Shown: positions 45,458 through 57,944, counted from the stretch's first letter. The stretch: DNA of 64,000 nucleotides from Tetrastigma voinierianum (GCA_016808115.1 JAEQBH010000897.1:62001-126000); one strand, 5' to 3'. Program-made: numbers and translations. Notes: generated from the sequence alone by a model not told the origin.

Positions 45458-45819
45458 TGATGAGCTTAAAAGTCATCTATTTTAGTCCATTTTTCGCTTG
45501 ATTTTCATTTAAGCGACAATTAATTTGCGTAAATACAAGAACCCACCACACCTGTTAATAGCAGAATTCACAAAAGAAGAATTTAGCAAAAGAAGCGTAT
45601 GTGGATGAGCATTAATGAAATATAGTCGGGCGCTGCGTGCCAGAAAGGTTACAGTTATCACGCGAACTTGATGTCGGAAGTTCTTAGCAAAGAAAATCAA
45701 AATGCATATCCAAAGCCGCAGTTAGCTAAACTCCGCCGAACGGTTTACTGGGCACAAGGCGTGCCGAGGGTTAAAGAAATCTCAAGTGAAGCAACCAGAA
45801 ATGAAGAAAAAGGAAGACT

Positions 45820-46560
45820 TCTATGTCGCGACATCTGGATGTTGTCGCGGACATCGACACTAATACGTAAGTAGTCATGACAAATGCGAGTGAAGAGAAG
45901 AGGTCGCGAAGATCCACGCCTCAGATCAAGCCGCCGCGACATCGTGAAACCTCGGAAGAAATTTGATGTGAGATCGCGACAAGAGAAGCGACTTGTAGCT
46001 ATGCGATGCTTGGTGAGGTGAAGTCGATGTCGCGACAAGATTGATGTTGGCGACAACATGAGCGACCGCTGAAAGTTGCAAACACATGAGATGTTGTCGA
46101 CAAAGGGACCGATGTCGCGACATCAGAAATACCAATTGAAGGCGCTAATGTTTGGGGAATGACGCCGCTGACAAGAGATTGATGTCGACATGAGAAGCAA
46201 CCTTAAACCCGCAGCCATACCGATGTCGCGGATAAGAGATCGGCGTCGCGACATCATGAGCGACCGCTGAACCCGCACAAAGCATAAATCGACGCCGCGG
46301 ACATCAAGAGTGACATCGGGCTGAAAGCTTCGAAGCCATGAAGCGATGTCGCGACAAGAAATTGAGGTCGCGACATCAGGAGACACCAAATCAAGGTTGC
46401 AGTACCATGAACTGATGTTGCGACAAGGGATTGATGTCGCGACATCAGGCACGAACAAATGAAAGCTGCAGAGGCTTAAGTAGACGTCGCGACGTGAGAT
46501 CGAAGTCGCGACATGGATGATGTCACGACAAGAAATTTGAAGTCGCGACCGAACAAAGAA
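45820..46560 (+). repeat. CG-rich palindrome cluster (TGTCGCGACA) in 5' LTR of element D
   Basis: About 12 GTCGCG-containing sites, often as perfect TGTCGCGACA palindromes (for example near 45824, 46029, 46110, 46345, 46434), in loose units of 60-100 bp with GACAAG.GATTGATGTCGCGAC. Ends 60 bp before the TATA box. Confidence 0.8.
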
Positions 46561-46619
46561 TAGCTACCCACTTAAATCCACAAAGGATCATTTTGGGATT
46601 AGGCCCAACCGAGAAACCC

Positions 46620-46627
46620 TATAAATA
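46620..46627 (+). promoter_or_regulatory. TATA box of 5' LTR of element D
   Basis: TATAAATA in GAGAAACCCTATAAATACGC, conserved at 59130-59137 in the 3' LTR. Transcript would start about 30 bp further on. Confidence 0.75.
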
Positions 46628-48134
46628 CGCAGCCACCCCGTATGAAAAGTTATTGGCGCCACGCATCGAGTGAACCGATATCAAGGCTCATTTTCTTTTA
46701 TTTTATTTTTTAGTTTTCTTTTTTCCTTTTCTTTTATTTTTCTCAATGTTGATAGTTAGAGATTAGATTAGATTATCGCTCTATTTTTCTTTATTTTCGG
46801 GAATTGATGTTATCGCTTTGAGCTAAAGCCGAATGCAAAGATTCAATTCTTTTCAAATTACTACCTGAATGTTGAAGTTCGTGACAAATTTCTCGTAATT
46901 CGCTTATCCCAAGCTAAATGCAATATTCTTATGATCGAGGAATGAGTGTGTAATTCAAGAATTGAGGAATCCAAATTCTTCCATTAAGTGAATGCTATGG
47001 TCAGAAATTATCTTTCCTATTGTTATTTCCAAAGCAAACGCACTTCCTCGCTAATGAATTTACTGTTACGTGGTTTAAGTTTTTGATCTCGAATACGCTC
47101 TATACCCGTATTAAGAAGTGTTTCATTGCTCGATTTCTTAAAGGAGGCCCTGAGTGACACAGAGATGACAATCCTGAGAGTTATGAATATTTCTTTGAAG
47201 GTATATTAACCTGCTATTAGAGATTTAATGAGCTTTGTGAGTTTACTTGATAAATCCTTTTCTCACTTGAAATCAAGAATGAGTTGAATGAGTTATCAAT
47301 TTAAACAAGCCAGAGTTCACTCAATCTCGACAAGGTAGCCAATCCCGTGTTAGCCGAGATCTAATCAAGGAGAGGGGTGACTTAATTTGGAGGAAGAGTA
47401 ACCGAAGTTGTATATCCTTTGCTTGACCGACAACTCGGGAGCTAAGGTGTACACTCCATAAAATGGGTATGAAGTATCAGAAAAGAAAATACCCATCAGA
47501 AGTATTCGTTAAAAGTAAGTTATCTAATTCTCGTATTCGAAAGAATCAGTCAAAAAATTAGATAATGAAATGTGAAGTGGTGGAGAGATCCAAATTTAAC
47601 TATTAACACTCGGGATGTATTTCAACTGGAATTCACAAGCAAAATTAATGTGTTGACAAATGTGAATTGAAACTTCACAATAGCATTGATCTCATTTCTC
47701 TAAACGATAATTATTCAATTTCTATTCTTTTCCTAACCATTAATTATTCTTTATTTCTTTATATTCAAGTTTATTGTTCATTTCGCTATTTCCCTTTGTT
47801 CGTTTTTAATTTTCCAAAGACCTTAATGTTAGTTCTCACTATCATTTAAGGTCCAAATAGTATGGAAATTGAGTATCGTAGTTGATTTAAAATTCTCGAG
47901 ATCTCGTGGGATCGATATTCGACTTAAATCCATTTTATTACTTATCGAATTGCGGCACTTGCGTAATATCGTACCAAAACCAAACTTTGGAAAAGGATTT
48001 ACTGAGATTTTTGGTTTATATAGTATAATGTCATTTGGCTCCCCATGCAACAAGCTTATCGGGCATCATTGCCAGACACAATAGCCCTTGGTAATGACGC
48101 TATAAAATTGTATGTGTTTTTGGTCCGATCAACA

Positions 48135-48161
48135 AGTTTTATGCATACTGCTGTCGGATCG
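48135..48161 (+). other. Primer-binding site of element D (degenerate)
   Basis: AGTTTTATGCATACTGCTGT follows the LTR end. It is a decayed TTTTGGCGCCGTTGCCGGGG, the Asp-tRNA type used by Athila. The homologous place in the nested LTR at 14770-14793 reads AGTTTTTAGCATCGCTACCA. Confidence 0.5.
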
Positions 48162-48479
48162 AAGAATTTAATAAATCAATATTCAGATGAAAGAAGGAAA
48201 TACTAATTTGGACATTTAAAGAAAAAAAAAGAACAAAAATAGATTTTCAAGGAAATGTTCGGGCTGGGCTACCTTAACCCTTAACGAAACACATTGAATA
48301 TATTTGATGATTTAATTAACTTATTAATGGGAGTCCTGCTTGTTAAAAACTTGATGCATAGGAAACAGAACACTGATCTGATTCCAGCTGACACGGAAAT
48401 AGAAAGGACGCCGTAAGCTCGAGAAAGACCAAGAAGGCGTAAAAACTCAACCATGGCGTATGAAAAGGTGATCAGGTTG

Positions 48480-50120
48480 AAATACATATAGAAGAAGCTA
48501 GAAGGCCTCCGTCACCGATACAATGGAGGATTTCGAGACCAATACAGAAGAATACTCGCCATCGACAAATTTCAGCTTGATGCTAATAATTTGAACCGGT
48601 TAAAGATCGACATAATGGTCCAAGAAGATCGCTTTACTCGGTCATCCCAATCGAAGATCCAAATGAGCACCGGGAAGATTCCTCGTGATGGCTAATACCG
48701 TTGTCACCAGAGACTGTAAGTCATAAAATCGCACTATTCCCATTCTCTCTGGCAGATACAAGGGGCCTACATGGTATGAATCTTACCATATGGTTCTCGT
48801 TGATACCGAGGAATTAGTGAGGCCTACTTAGGTGGATTCTTTCCCCAGCCTCACCACAGAAAGAAGGAGGGAATCATTGTGTTCCAAAGAAGGGAAGATG
48901 AAAGCCCGTGGAGGTAGCTCCGGGAAAGATTCAAACGCCATTCAGAAGATGTCCACCGTATATAGATCCGAAAACTCGATGGACATTGTATATCATGCTT
49001 TGAATGATATATCAAAAGGGGATCATCGATGCTTCACAGCCGTGGAGCATTCAAACGAAAAAGTGCCAAGAGGCAAAAGAACTCCGATTGAAGACCTCGG
49101 CTAAATGTAACATGAAAACTCCCCTCCTGGAGTTTTTCAAGAGAAACAAAGAGAGGAAAGGGGATCATGGAGTCGAGCAAGATGACACGGCGAAGCTGTT
49201 GGATGCCATTATGCACAGGTCGACAAGCAAGAAAGAAGATAACACACCGCTTCATGGAAATAGGAGCAATTGAAAGGAGTTATTAGTTGAAGTACGAGGG
49301 TAATCGAAGACAACGCGAGATGCCAAGAGGTTAATTATTCGTGAGCCAAGAGCTTACTATTTCAAACCCAATCCTAACCTTTCCAAAGACATTATCACTC
49401 CAAAGACTCGTGAACCATGAGAACTTCTCAGATGCTGAGGGGTTTCAAGGCCCAGCAGATTAACCCTCAACAAGGGTATCGCAGCCACCAAGGTTCCGGG
49501 AAGAAGAAGAAGCAAAGATGAAATGAGCACAGAATGAATACCGGTGGTCGCGGAGGCCCAATTCAAGAACAGATGTCGTGATTTACGGGGATAATAAGAA
49601 GCCTGTCAACTCATGAGCAAAGTTCAGAGTCGGGAAGAATCACTACTAATTTCAAATTTTTTCGAACACCACCAATGCAAATTCAAGAACCTAGAGACAC
49701 AAGTAGGGCAGCTGGCCCTAACCCTGCAAAGCCAGAGGAAAGATGCCTTCCCAAGTGACACAAGGAAGAACCCAAAAGACCTGCATTTGCCGTGCGCCTG
49801 GGGAGTGGGAAGGAGCTAAGAGATGAAAGAGAAAGATGACAAAGAATAAAGACGTAGAAAGATCGCTAAGGGAAGAGGAACTGAGAATGAAAAAGAAAGA
49901 ATAGAGAGGAAGAACATCCATGATCAAAGCCTCGTAGCCTCCATTTCCACAAAGACTAAGTCAAGAATGGAAGAGCAAATAAGGTTCTTTAAAACTCTTC
50001 TTGCTGAGATCGCATGCTTTTTATCAAGTGGTGACTCAGATGCCACTTATGCAAAATTTCAAGGACATACCGAAAGCAAGAAAATAAAAATAGTAGAAGA
50101 AGGAATAGTGAATCTCACCG
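48480..50120 (+). pseudogene. gag of element D
   Basis: Capsid region of an Athila-like element. Pieces in order: LFPFSLADTRG near 48740, the WR.LRERFKRHSEDVH stretch near 48910 matching the gag helix region, RSENSMDIVYHALNDISKG (48960), IDASQPWSIQTKKCQEAKEL near 49025, and FKNLETQVGQLALTLQSQRK near 49690, a well-known Athila gag segment, followed by FPSDTRKNPKD. Frames change several times. The 5' leader 48162-48480 has no coding signal. Confidence 0.8.
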
Positions 50121-50149
50121 CCACTCTGTAGTGCAAGAATCGAAAAGAA

Positions 50150-50545
50150 CTACCAAGAAAGACTTAAGGACCTGTGGAGTTTCACACCTTTGTATCATTG
50201 AGGAATCAATTCCGTGAAGCCTCTCGGTGACTCGTGAGCCAGTATCAATTTGATGCCTCTTTCTGTTGCCAAGAAACTAAGTTTGGGGGGAGCGCATTCC
50301 ACAACCTGTTACTTCAAATGGCGCATTTATCGATGGTAAAACCTCAAGGAGTCATTGAAGATGTATCGGTCACCGCTTGGGAAGTTTGTTTTCCCCTAAT
50401 ACTTCATCATTCCGACATGGAAGAAGATTCACAAGTACCCCTGCTATTGGGAAGACCATTCTTAGCTACTGGAGCTGCCTTGATTGATATGCAAAAAGGA
50501 GTTCTCATCTTGAGGGTCGAGAATAGTCACGATTCAATTTGATCA
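50150..50545 (+). pseudogene. Protease of element D
   Basis: Reads SINLMPLSVAKKLSLGG-type sequence across two frames at 50235-50295, then an open stretch: MVKPQGVIEDVSVTAWEVCF, DMEEDSQVPLLLGRPFLATG, AALIDMQKGVLILRV. This is the retropepsin end of Athila-type pol. The D[ST]GA active site is upstream of the readable part and not found. Confidence 0.8.
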
Positions 50546-51079
50546 AAAGTATACAAAATATAGACAGATACAAGGATGAAATGTAATGATTTTGTCTATA
50601 CTTCCAAACTCGTTGTTAACAATGATTGTAACACTCCAGTTTGTCAATGAAAAGAGATGAATTCCCGCGATACCGAAGAAGTCTATTCTCGAATTTCCAT
50701 ACGCTAGCTATTCTATAGAAATCGTGAATGAATGAAGCAAAATGTAAACGATAATGGGGAAAATGTTGAAAAACAGAAATTCATCAAGAAACCGCTGCAG
50801 GCGGCTAGTTTGAAAGAGTTGCTATGTCATTTAAAGTATGCTTACTTAGAATTACCAAAGAAAAACCAAGATCATTTCACCAGATTAAGTGAGGATGAGG
50901 AACAAAGATCGGGCTGAAAATATTAATAAGCATAAGAACTCTAGTTTGGTCCATCAAGAAATGGGCTATCAGTCCATCAATTTGCATGCATAAGATTCAT
51001 TAGAAGAGACTTCAAACCATCCAGAGAATACCGCAGGAGGCTGAATCCAAAGATTTAAGGAAGTAGTCGAATGAGGTAA
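50546..51079 (+). pseudogene. Protease-RT linker of element D
   Basis: Low-conservation linker. LKELLCHLKYAYLELPKKNQ at 50806-50865 corresponds to the LPSHLKYAYLG segment usual before RT in these elements. Confidence 0.6.
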
Positions 51080-51815
51080 TGTAAATTGTTAAATGTTGGT
51101 TTTATCTATGCTATTTGCATACCCCGGGTGTCTACCATGTGGTTCCAAAGAAAAGTGGGGTTTACTGTGATCAGAAATGAAAAACGAATTGATTCCAACA
51201 AGAATGTGACAGGATGGAGGGTATGTATGATTACGTAAAGTTGAATACAAAGAACTGTAGTGATCATTTTTGCCTTTTTATCGATCAGGATGTTGACAAA
51301 GTTAGCAGACACCTCACTTTTGTTTTCTCTCGATGGATATTCAGGATACAATCAGATTGCTATTGCACCTGAGGATCAAGAGAAGACCACATTCACATGT
51401 CCTTATGGTACTTTTGCTTTCAGAAGAATGCCTTTTGGGTTATGTAATGCTCCAGCTACATTCCAGAGGTGTATGATGTCCATATTCTCGTGATTCGCTG
51501 AAGAGGTGATGGAAATTTTCTGCGGATGACTTCACCGTATGGATCCAGCTGATCAATGTTTAAACAATCTGGAAACAGTACTTCAAAGATGCCAAGACAA
51601 ACAACTAGCACTAAATTGGGAAAAATGCCATTTTATGGTGACAGAAGGAATTGCTCGGGGCATAAAATTTGCCATCGACTAGAAGTTGATCAATCCAAAG
51701 TATCCATTGTCAAACTCTTGCACCACCTACTACAAGAAAAGGAGTACAGCTTCTTGGGGCATGCTGGATTTTACAGGAGATTTATCAAAGATTTTTCAAA
51801 ATAGCTGCATCACAT
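51080..51815 (+). pseudogene. Reverse transcriptase of element D
   Basis: Open from 51291: KLADTSLLFSLDGYSGYNQI, IAPEDQEKTTFTCPYGTFAF, RRMPFGLCNAPATFQRCMMS. After a stop at 51491 the active-site region reads ADDFTVW near 51520-51540 in another frame (usual form FMDDF), then QCLNNLETVLQRCQDKQLAL, KCHFMV, and the RT thumb LLGHAGFYRRFIKDFSK near 51755. At 51103-51220 the stretch is partly scrambled (FHVVPKKSGV region). Confidence 0.85.
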
Positions 51816-51919
51816 GCAGACATCGAAAAAGAGGCGTGCGTCTAATTTTTGATGACTCCCGCAAGAATGCTTTTGACTAAATCAAGCTCAAATTGGCAAT
51901 ATAAGACCTATAATGGCTG

Positions 51920-52310
51920 CACCAGAATGGATCAGGGATTTGAAATAATGTGATGCCAGTGATTTCGCTATGGGAGTCGTGGTCGGGCAAAAGAAAGAGA
52001 GTATTCGTGGCCATATACTATGCTAGTAAGACCTTCAATGAAGCACAAGAGAATTATTCAATCAAAAGGAGATGCTAGCCATGTATTTGCTTGTGAAAAT
52101 TTAGGCAATACATTTTAGGATCCTATGTGGTAATTCACACTGATCATGCAGCAATCAAATACTTGATGTCGAAAAAGGAAGCTAAGCCAAGATTGATAAG
52201 GTGGGTGCTGCTGTTGCAAGAGTTTGATTTGGAAATCAAGGATAAAAAGGGATGTGACAATGTGATAGCCGACCACTTGTCAAGAGTAGAAAGAAGCAGT
52301 GATGAAGAAG
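51920..52310 (+). pseudogene. RNase H of element D
   Basis: CDASDFAMGVVVGQKKE near 51950 with the first aspartate, YYASKTFNEAQENYS near 52018, then open from 52127: VIHTDHAAIKYLMSKKEAKP, RLIRWVLLLQEFDLEIKDKK, GCDNVIADHLSRVE with the final aspartate of ADHLS. The glutamate region (QLNYTTTEKEML-type) is frame-shifted. Confidence 0.85.
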
Positions 52311-52429
52311 AAAATGTTCAGTTAACAGAGAACTTCCCAGATGAGCAATTGTTTAAAGTTTCCTTCCAACTTCCATGGTATGCTGATATTGTGAATTATC
52401 CGCTTCAGGGAGGTCGCTCTCTAATTCAG

Positions 52430-53690
52430 CTACCAAATGTAAGAGGAAACTCGTAACGACAAAGAGATATTATATTTGGGATGACCCACTATTATTCAAG
52501 AGAGGTGCTGACATGATAATAAGAAGATGTGTGCCAGAAAGTGAACAAGGCAACATTTTAAATGAATGCCATGCATCACCATATGGGGGACATTTTTCTG
52601 GAGAAAGAATAGCTCACAAGATACTCCAATCAGGGTTTTATTGGCCCACTATCTTCAGAGATTGTGCAGAGTGGGTGAAATTGTGTGATCGATGCCAAAG
52701 GATAGGAAATATCAGGAATGAAATGCCCTTAAAAGGTATTATGGTGATACAAATTTTGATGTTTGGGAATAGATTTTTATGGGACCTTTCCCACCATCAT
52801 TTGGAAACCTATACATACTGCTAGCCGGTGAATTCACGTCCAAATGGGTGGAGCGATGTATCAAGGAATGATGCTAACACGAGTTGTGAGTTTCTTGCAA
52901 AGAATATTTTGAAGCGAGTTTGGAACGGAGACCATCATTAGTGATGGGAACTCATTTGCAACAAAAATATTTGCAAAACTCATGGTAGGTATGGGATCGA
53001 AGCATAATGAGTTTAGCTATCATCCCGGACCAATGGACAGCGAATTTCCAACGGGAGATCAAAAAGATACTTGAAAAGGCGTGAGCTCAGCGAGAAGGAT
53101 TGGTCTTCCAAACCCGATAGCGCACTTTGGGCTTACGAGTTTGCATCTAGACCCCATTGGAATGTCCCATACGGAGTTGTTTTTAGCCCGAAAATAGTAT
53201 TAAATCTGCATCTTGAATTAGAATACAGAGCAATGTGGGCCATTAAGAGTTAAACTTGATTTTAATTTACCAAGGGAAGAAAGATTGCTCCGCCCATGCC
53301 GAATTGGAAGAGCGGAAATGAAGCCTATATTAAATGCTAGAATATAAAGCCAAGACAAAGAAATGGCATGATCGAGGAGAATTTTGAGAAAAGAGTTGGA
53401 GAGCAGGGAACGGAGTTTCTTTTTAATTCTGGGCGAAGTTGTTTCGAGGAAATTAAAATCCAATTGGAGTGGGCCATACACGAGTGGTATCCAAGTACTA
53501 CATTTGGGTGAGTAACACGGGCGATAATGGGGGAAGAATTCAAGGTCAATGGACAAAGGTTAAAGCATTATCTCAACAGGGAAGAGGAAATTGAAGAACT
53601 CCAACTGGTTCTTGAGGAAAAAGAAGAAGTACCACAACGACAAAGTCCATTAAGGACTCCGTGGCGGCTAATGGGAGGCGACCCATGAGA
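52430..53690 (+). pseudogene. Integrase of element D
   Basis: Zinc-binding module intact at 52550-52710: ECHASPYGGHFSGERIAHKI, LQSGFYWPTIFRDCAEWVKL, CDRCQR (H-H-C-C). Core: FLWDLSHHH at 52780 in place of GIDFMGPFP, NGWSDV, then a degraded VSDGGTHF region near 52935. KKDWSSKLDDALWAYR-type at 53090-53125 reads KDWSSKPDSALWAYEF. Next is LELEYRAMWAIK near 53210. C-terminus SGPYTS and FKVNGQRLKHYLNREEE near 53540, end about 53690. No chromodomain. Confidence 0.85.
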
Positions 53691-54059
53691 ATTTAAATTC
53701 TGATTTTAAATTTTGAAATATTTCTTTTCTTTTAGTTCTTTGATTAATTAGGTCGGTTTGTTTTTTAGAAGGATATATTTAATTTTAGAAATCGATTGTA
53801 GTTTAATTAAGAATTTTCTTGAATATTGCGTTGTGCCCACAGTACAAAGACATGAATAGCAAGGCAACTACAGGAATAATTCCAGCAACTTGCGGAGAAT
53901 TGGAAAGCATGAGAAAAGGGGAGTAACATACTCCCTAAATCAGTGCAATATATATCTTGAATTGATTGTTAAATCTTTGTTTAAAATATGCTTGAAGAGA
54001 TGTCTAAATGGGTTGGAACAATAAAAGAGAATTCAAAGTTTTGAAATCATTGAGTTAAG
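53691..54059. other. Non-coding stretch after pol of element D
   Basis: AT-rich, no reading frame or repeat recognised. Confidence 0.5.
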
Positions 54060-54400
54060 GCTTAGAGGCGCGACGGAAGGTTATGTCGCGACATAAGTTC
54101 CATGTCAGCGACAAAACATTGATGTCGAAGTGACACATTCGAAGAGCTGACTTGGGTGTGTGAAAGAAGAAGATACATGTCAGCGACACCCTTTGTGATA
54201 ATCGCGACGGTGAATTAAGTTTCAAAATGGAGAAGGATTGTCGCCCACATCAAACAATTCTGGAAAACCTGTGTGTCGTGACATCCTAGGTAGCCGCGAC
54301 ATAAAGATAGCGACGTGTGCGACTTCTCACTTGAAAAAAATCCCTAAATTTAATGATCTCAAATAAAAAGAGGAAAAATTGAAGTCGCGACATGTCTTAA
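54060..54400 (+). repeat. Internal GTCGCGAC-type motifs before env-like ORF of element D
   Basis: ATGTCGCGACATAAG at 54083, GTCAGCGAC at 54105 and 54178, CGCGACGG near 54205, GCCGCGACATAA near 54292 and AAGTCGCGACATG near 54380. The same words form the LTR U3 cluster, although this region is 3.5 kb from either LTR. Confidence 0.65.
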
Positions 54401-54564
54401 TTGAAGCATTAATTAGCCAACAAACATTGATTGAATTGCAACTGTTGGAAACTATTTGCATTCACTCCTGACCCACGTAACCATTCACCTTCGTCTTCAT
54501 ACGAATCAACCTCCGAAAACCCTAGCATTCCAAACCTTACGGCTTTCTCTCGTTTCCAATAGGT

Positions 54565-55300
54565 ACGAAATTCCCTTTGGTCCCTAACCTAGACGAGATT
54601 ATGAGGGAACACGAACAATCAGAAGAAATACCATCAGAAGCACCCGAAGCTCCGGCGACTTCTCATGAAAGAGCAGAAAAAGGAAAGGGAAAGAGGAGAG
54701 AAGAAGAAGAAGCGAATTTGGAAGTCTCGAGGCAGAAGCTTATTCGATGGAAGAAGCATTATGCTAACAAGGGGTTTGTTGTAGAAAGGAGATTCAAAAA
54801 CCTGTGACTCCTTTCAAGGAGATGATAGAGCATAGATTTGGGAGGTCTCTGCATACCACCATGAGAGGGTATACGGCAGTAAGAAGAATTTTATTCAAAT
54901 ATGGTAGGAAGAAGGATGGAGCTGTTTTTTGTTAGAAATTACGGGTCTGCATCTGGCTTGAGCCGATAACGAGGCCTATGGCATGACGGTGCACAAACAT
55001 GGTTCCAAATTCAGCTTGTTGGAAAAACCGAGTTTGGAAAGGTGCCAAGAAGCTCACTAACGGTAAAAGTGCGGTTAGACCAAGAAGAAGCCAAACGATG
55101 AGCAGAGGAAGCCTTCTTGAAGAGCTAAGGTATGGTTTTATTTCTGGCTTAAGTTTTAGTCCCGACAAAACATGTGTGCCTGATGAGAGAAACGAAAAGG
55201 CGTGTTCTTGTATGCCATACTCAAAGGTACACAAGATCAATATAAAGATTATCATAGAACTCTGTGAATATAACTTGAAAGACAAAGGAACATTATAACA
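54565..55300 (+). pseudogene. Env-like ORF (post-pol ORF) of element D
   Basis: Athila elements carry an ORF of unknown role between integrase and 3' LTR, often called env-like. Here: MVPNLDEIMREHEQSEEIPS at 54577, an acidic/basic low-complexity region (EKGKGKRREEEEA), RWKKHYANKGFVVERRFKNL then a stop, GRSLHTTMRGYTA and RKKDGAVF near 54840-54930, and CSCMPYSKVHKINIKIIIEL with YNLKDKGTL to 55296, which match conserved segments of that ORF. No signal peptide, fusion peptide or membrane segment is visible. Broken by at least three stops or shifts. Confidence 0.65.
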
Positions 55301-57944
55301 ATAACAATCTTGATTCATAATGAAGTGAAGGTGAAGATGAATTAGGAAGAAGATCAAGAACTGCCATCTTTTGTGAGGTTGGGTTAGAAGAACTGAAGAA
55401 AGATCAGTGAAGGCAGAGAAAAACCCAGCAGAAAGCAGGAAGAGAGGCTAGAGATTGCTGATCGAGAATAAACATGAAAACTGCAGGCAATAATGTTATT
55501 GACGTGACGAAGATAAGCGACCCAACCAGAACTTCTCCATCCCATGGCAGTTCTATATCAGAGCAGAAACACCACTTTGGAAGAAACAAGAGCACAAGAA
55601 AGAATATTTCAGTGTTTGGAAATAATGCATGGAAAGAATAGGTAAGAGAAAAAGTTGAAACACAAGAATTGAGAAGAAAGCGTTACTGAAAGAAGGTGAA
55701 AGACCAATTTGGAAGAATTTCAATAAGACAGTTTTTCTGGCAAGAAGGTGTGGTGGAGAAGGTTGGATAAAAGAAGACATGGAAGAATTTTGGCAGTGAA
55801 GAGAAAGTTTGAGATGAAGGGAAGAGATCACAATGCATTTGCGAAGAGCTCAAGCTGGTGTGAAGCTTATAACAACAGTTTGGCGTGATTCTCAACTCTG
55901 CTACGATAAGAAAAGAGAGATGAGCAGGAAGCCAAATTTGGGAAGCGAAATAAAGGATTCAAATTTTATTTTAAGTCTCTGCAAAATTTTGGAAAAATTG
56001 GATGATGAAGATGACGAAGAATCTGAATCTATAATAAAGATAGCTGAAACTTACAGATGGTCTTAATAATCTTTACCAGATTAAGTTTTATATTTGAAGA
56101 TGAAATGATGAATAGAAGCTGGAAGTGAGGTTAAATAAACAGAAAGGGTTAAATCTATAAAATGGATTTTTATAAAACTAATGGAAGAGAAACAAGAAGA
56201 AGAAGAAAGAATGATTAAGTTAAAGCCATTTAATTTTAAATGGACCTAGACCCCAACATCTTTGCTCTGGCTATTTCAAAGAAAAAATAGACCTTCTCCT
56301 GCTGACTTTCATTACCATCGCTACTCTCATCTTGTATGTAAACAACATATTCAAATAGTGCCATTGAAATTTGAATTGGAATTATTTAGTGGTATAATTT
56401 GGAATTTGTGATTACCAGTGGTGTGAGATTGATTGTATGATATGAGGAATTAAAGTAGAAATTAGTTCGAATAAAAGCTGTTTGAGATGTAATGAGCTGA
56501 ATTGGATAGGCAGTTAGATTAGGGAATGAGCTGAAATGTAGAATAAGGGTCAATTGAATACAATTTGATTGAAACACAAGGTCTGCAAAAGTTACTTAAA
56601 AGTCCTGGCTAATAAGTCGAGGAATTGAGGAAGGTAATACAATAGAAGGAACAAAACATATTTTTTGAGTTTGTGGTATGAGCAAATAAGTCAAGGAACT
56701 GTTGAATATCAATTCATTTAAATATTCATCAACAAAAAAATGAGTCAAAACTCCTATGGTTGAGTCACAACTATTCAAACCAAATTCTAAATTTGTTAGA
56801 TTATTATTAGTTGAGGCGAAATCCTAGGTGATCTGGTGACGAGAGATGATGCAGGCCATTCTTGGACAGTTTGAGCCATTCTAGCCATCCCTATTCATAT
56901 GCTGATGCATATACAGTAGTTCCAGAAATTGAGCCAACAAGCCTATTTTTCAAAAAAATAGACCAATGGAAACCCCAACTCATCCTAAGACATCAATCCT
57001 TCAGTAAAGAACCTATGATTACCCAAGAATTCAAGGAGGGAAGAAAGAAATGAAGTTTGGGGAGTATATATTTTGAGGAACTCCAAAGGGAAATGAAGAA
57101 AAGACAAAAGCGAGAAAATGCAATAGAAAGAAAGCTTATAGAGGAAGTTTTATCTTGTGGCCTAACTCTCTTGAACAATTAAGTTCTTAGGGGTGTTTCA
57201 ACACCCTAGTACCTAATGTCAAATGCAGTATGGGAGCTGCTACAACCCAGTTAAGCTAAGAGTGTTAGAAAGCCTAAAAGTTAAAACATTACTATCACGA
57301 ATGTTGACAAACAAGGAAGTTTCCCCAGTGGAATTACAAGTGGGAAATAGGGAGCATACAGTTCTGAATTGAAGAAATTAAAGAGATGTCCCAAAATGAA
57401 GTTTAGGGGAGTTTATTAGAGAAACTACAATAAAGAAAGGGCAGAAGAGGAGAAAAAAGGTTCAGGGTAATATTAACCTAAAAAGTCCTTCCATCCTACC
57501 CATTACCCAAGCCTAACAATATAAATACCAAAGACACGATTGATCTTGAAAATTTGAAATCACCTACATTAGTGGAGATCAATATGAAAACAAGCCTATG
57601 GAATTTGGAAGAATGAAATAATCAATCGTGGAAGGACTTTGAGAATTAAATGACTCGATGTGAAAAATGAAAGAAACAAATCTATTACATTCATGAGGAT
57701 CGTGAATATGTTGTTACATAAAATAATTCCATAGTTTAGTTTTGCATAATATCAAAGATGAGAGATAATAGTGGACTTGAGCTGAAGAATCTGAAGATCA
57801 TGCATGCCTTGATTTTGTTGGTGGAAAAATAGCTATTCTAGAGCAGTCAAGAAAAATAAATCGTAAGAATTTTTCTTTTTATTGTTTGAGGAACTTGTTT
57901 GGACTACTTTCTTTTTCTTTTGCTTGAGGACTTACGGCAAATTT
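55301..57944. other. 3' internal region of element D, unassigned
   Basis: A/G-rich plus strand (many GAAGAA words), no protein family recognised on either strand. Stretches such as AGTTTGGGGAGTATAT at 57052 resemble polypurine tracts of Athila elements but are far from the LTR. May include deleted ORF remains and small insertions. Confidence 0.45.

Larger units (their letters stand above)
45458..48134 (+). mobile_element. 5' LTR of element D (2677 bp)
   Basis: Starts TGATGAGCTTAAAAGTC and ends GGTCCGATCAACA. Same order of blocks as 57961-60640: GCTTGATTTTCATTTAA, CG-rich palindrome region, TATA box, pyrimidine-rich CTTTTATTTTTCT stretch, GTTTATATAGTATAATGTCA. Contains a PBS-like motif at 48060-48078, about 80 bp before the proposed real PBS. 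Confidence 0.85.

Noticed and set aside
50278..50300. AAGTTTGGGGGGAG as a polypurine tract
   Set aside because: It lies in the protease coding sequence (KLSLGG) and no LTR follows.
57045..57075. GAAGTTTGGGGAGTATAT as the element D polypurine tract
   Set aside because: The 3' LTR begins 0.9 kb further on, where a better placed tract touches TGATGA.
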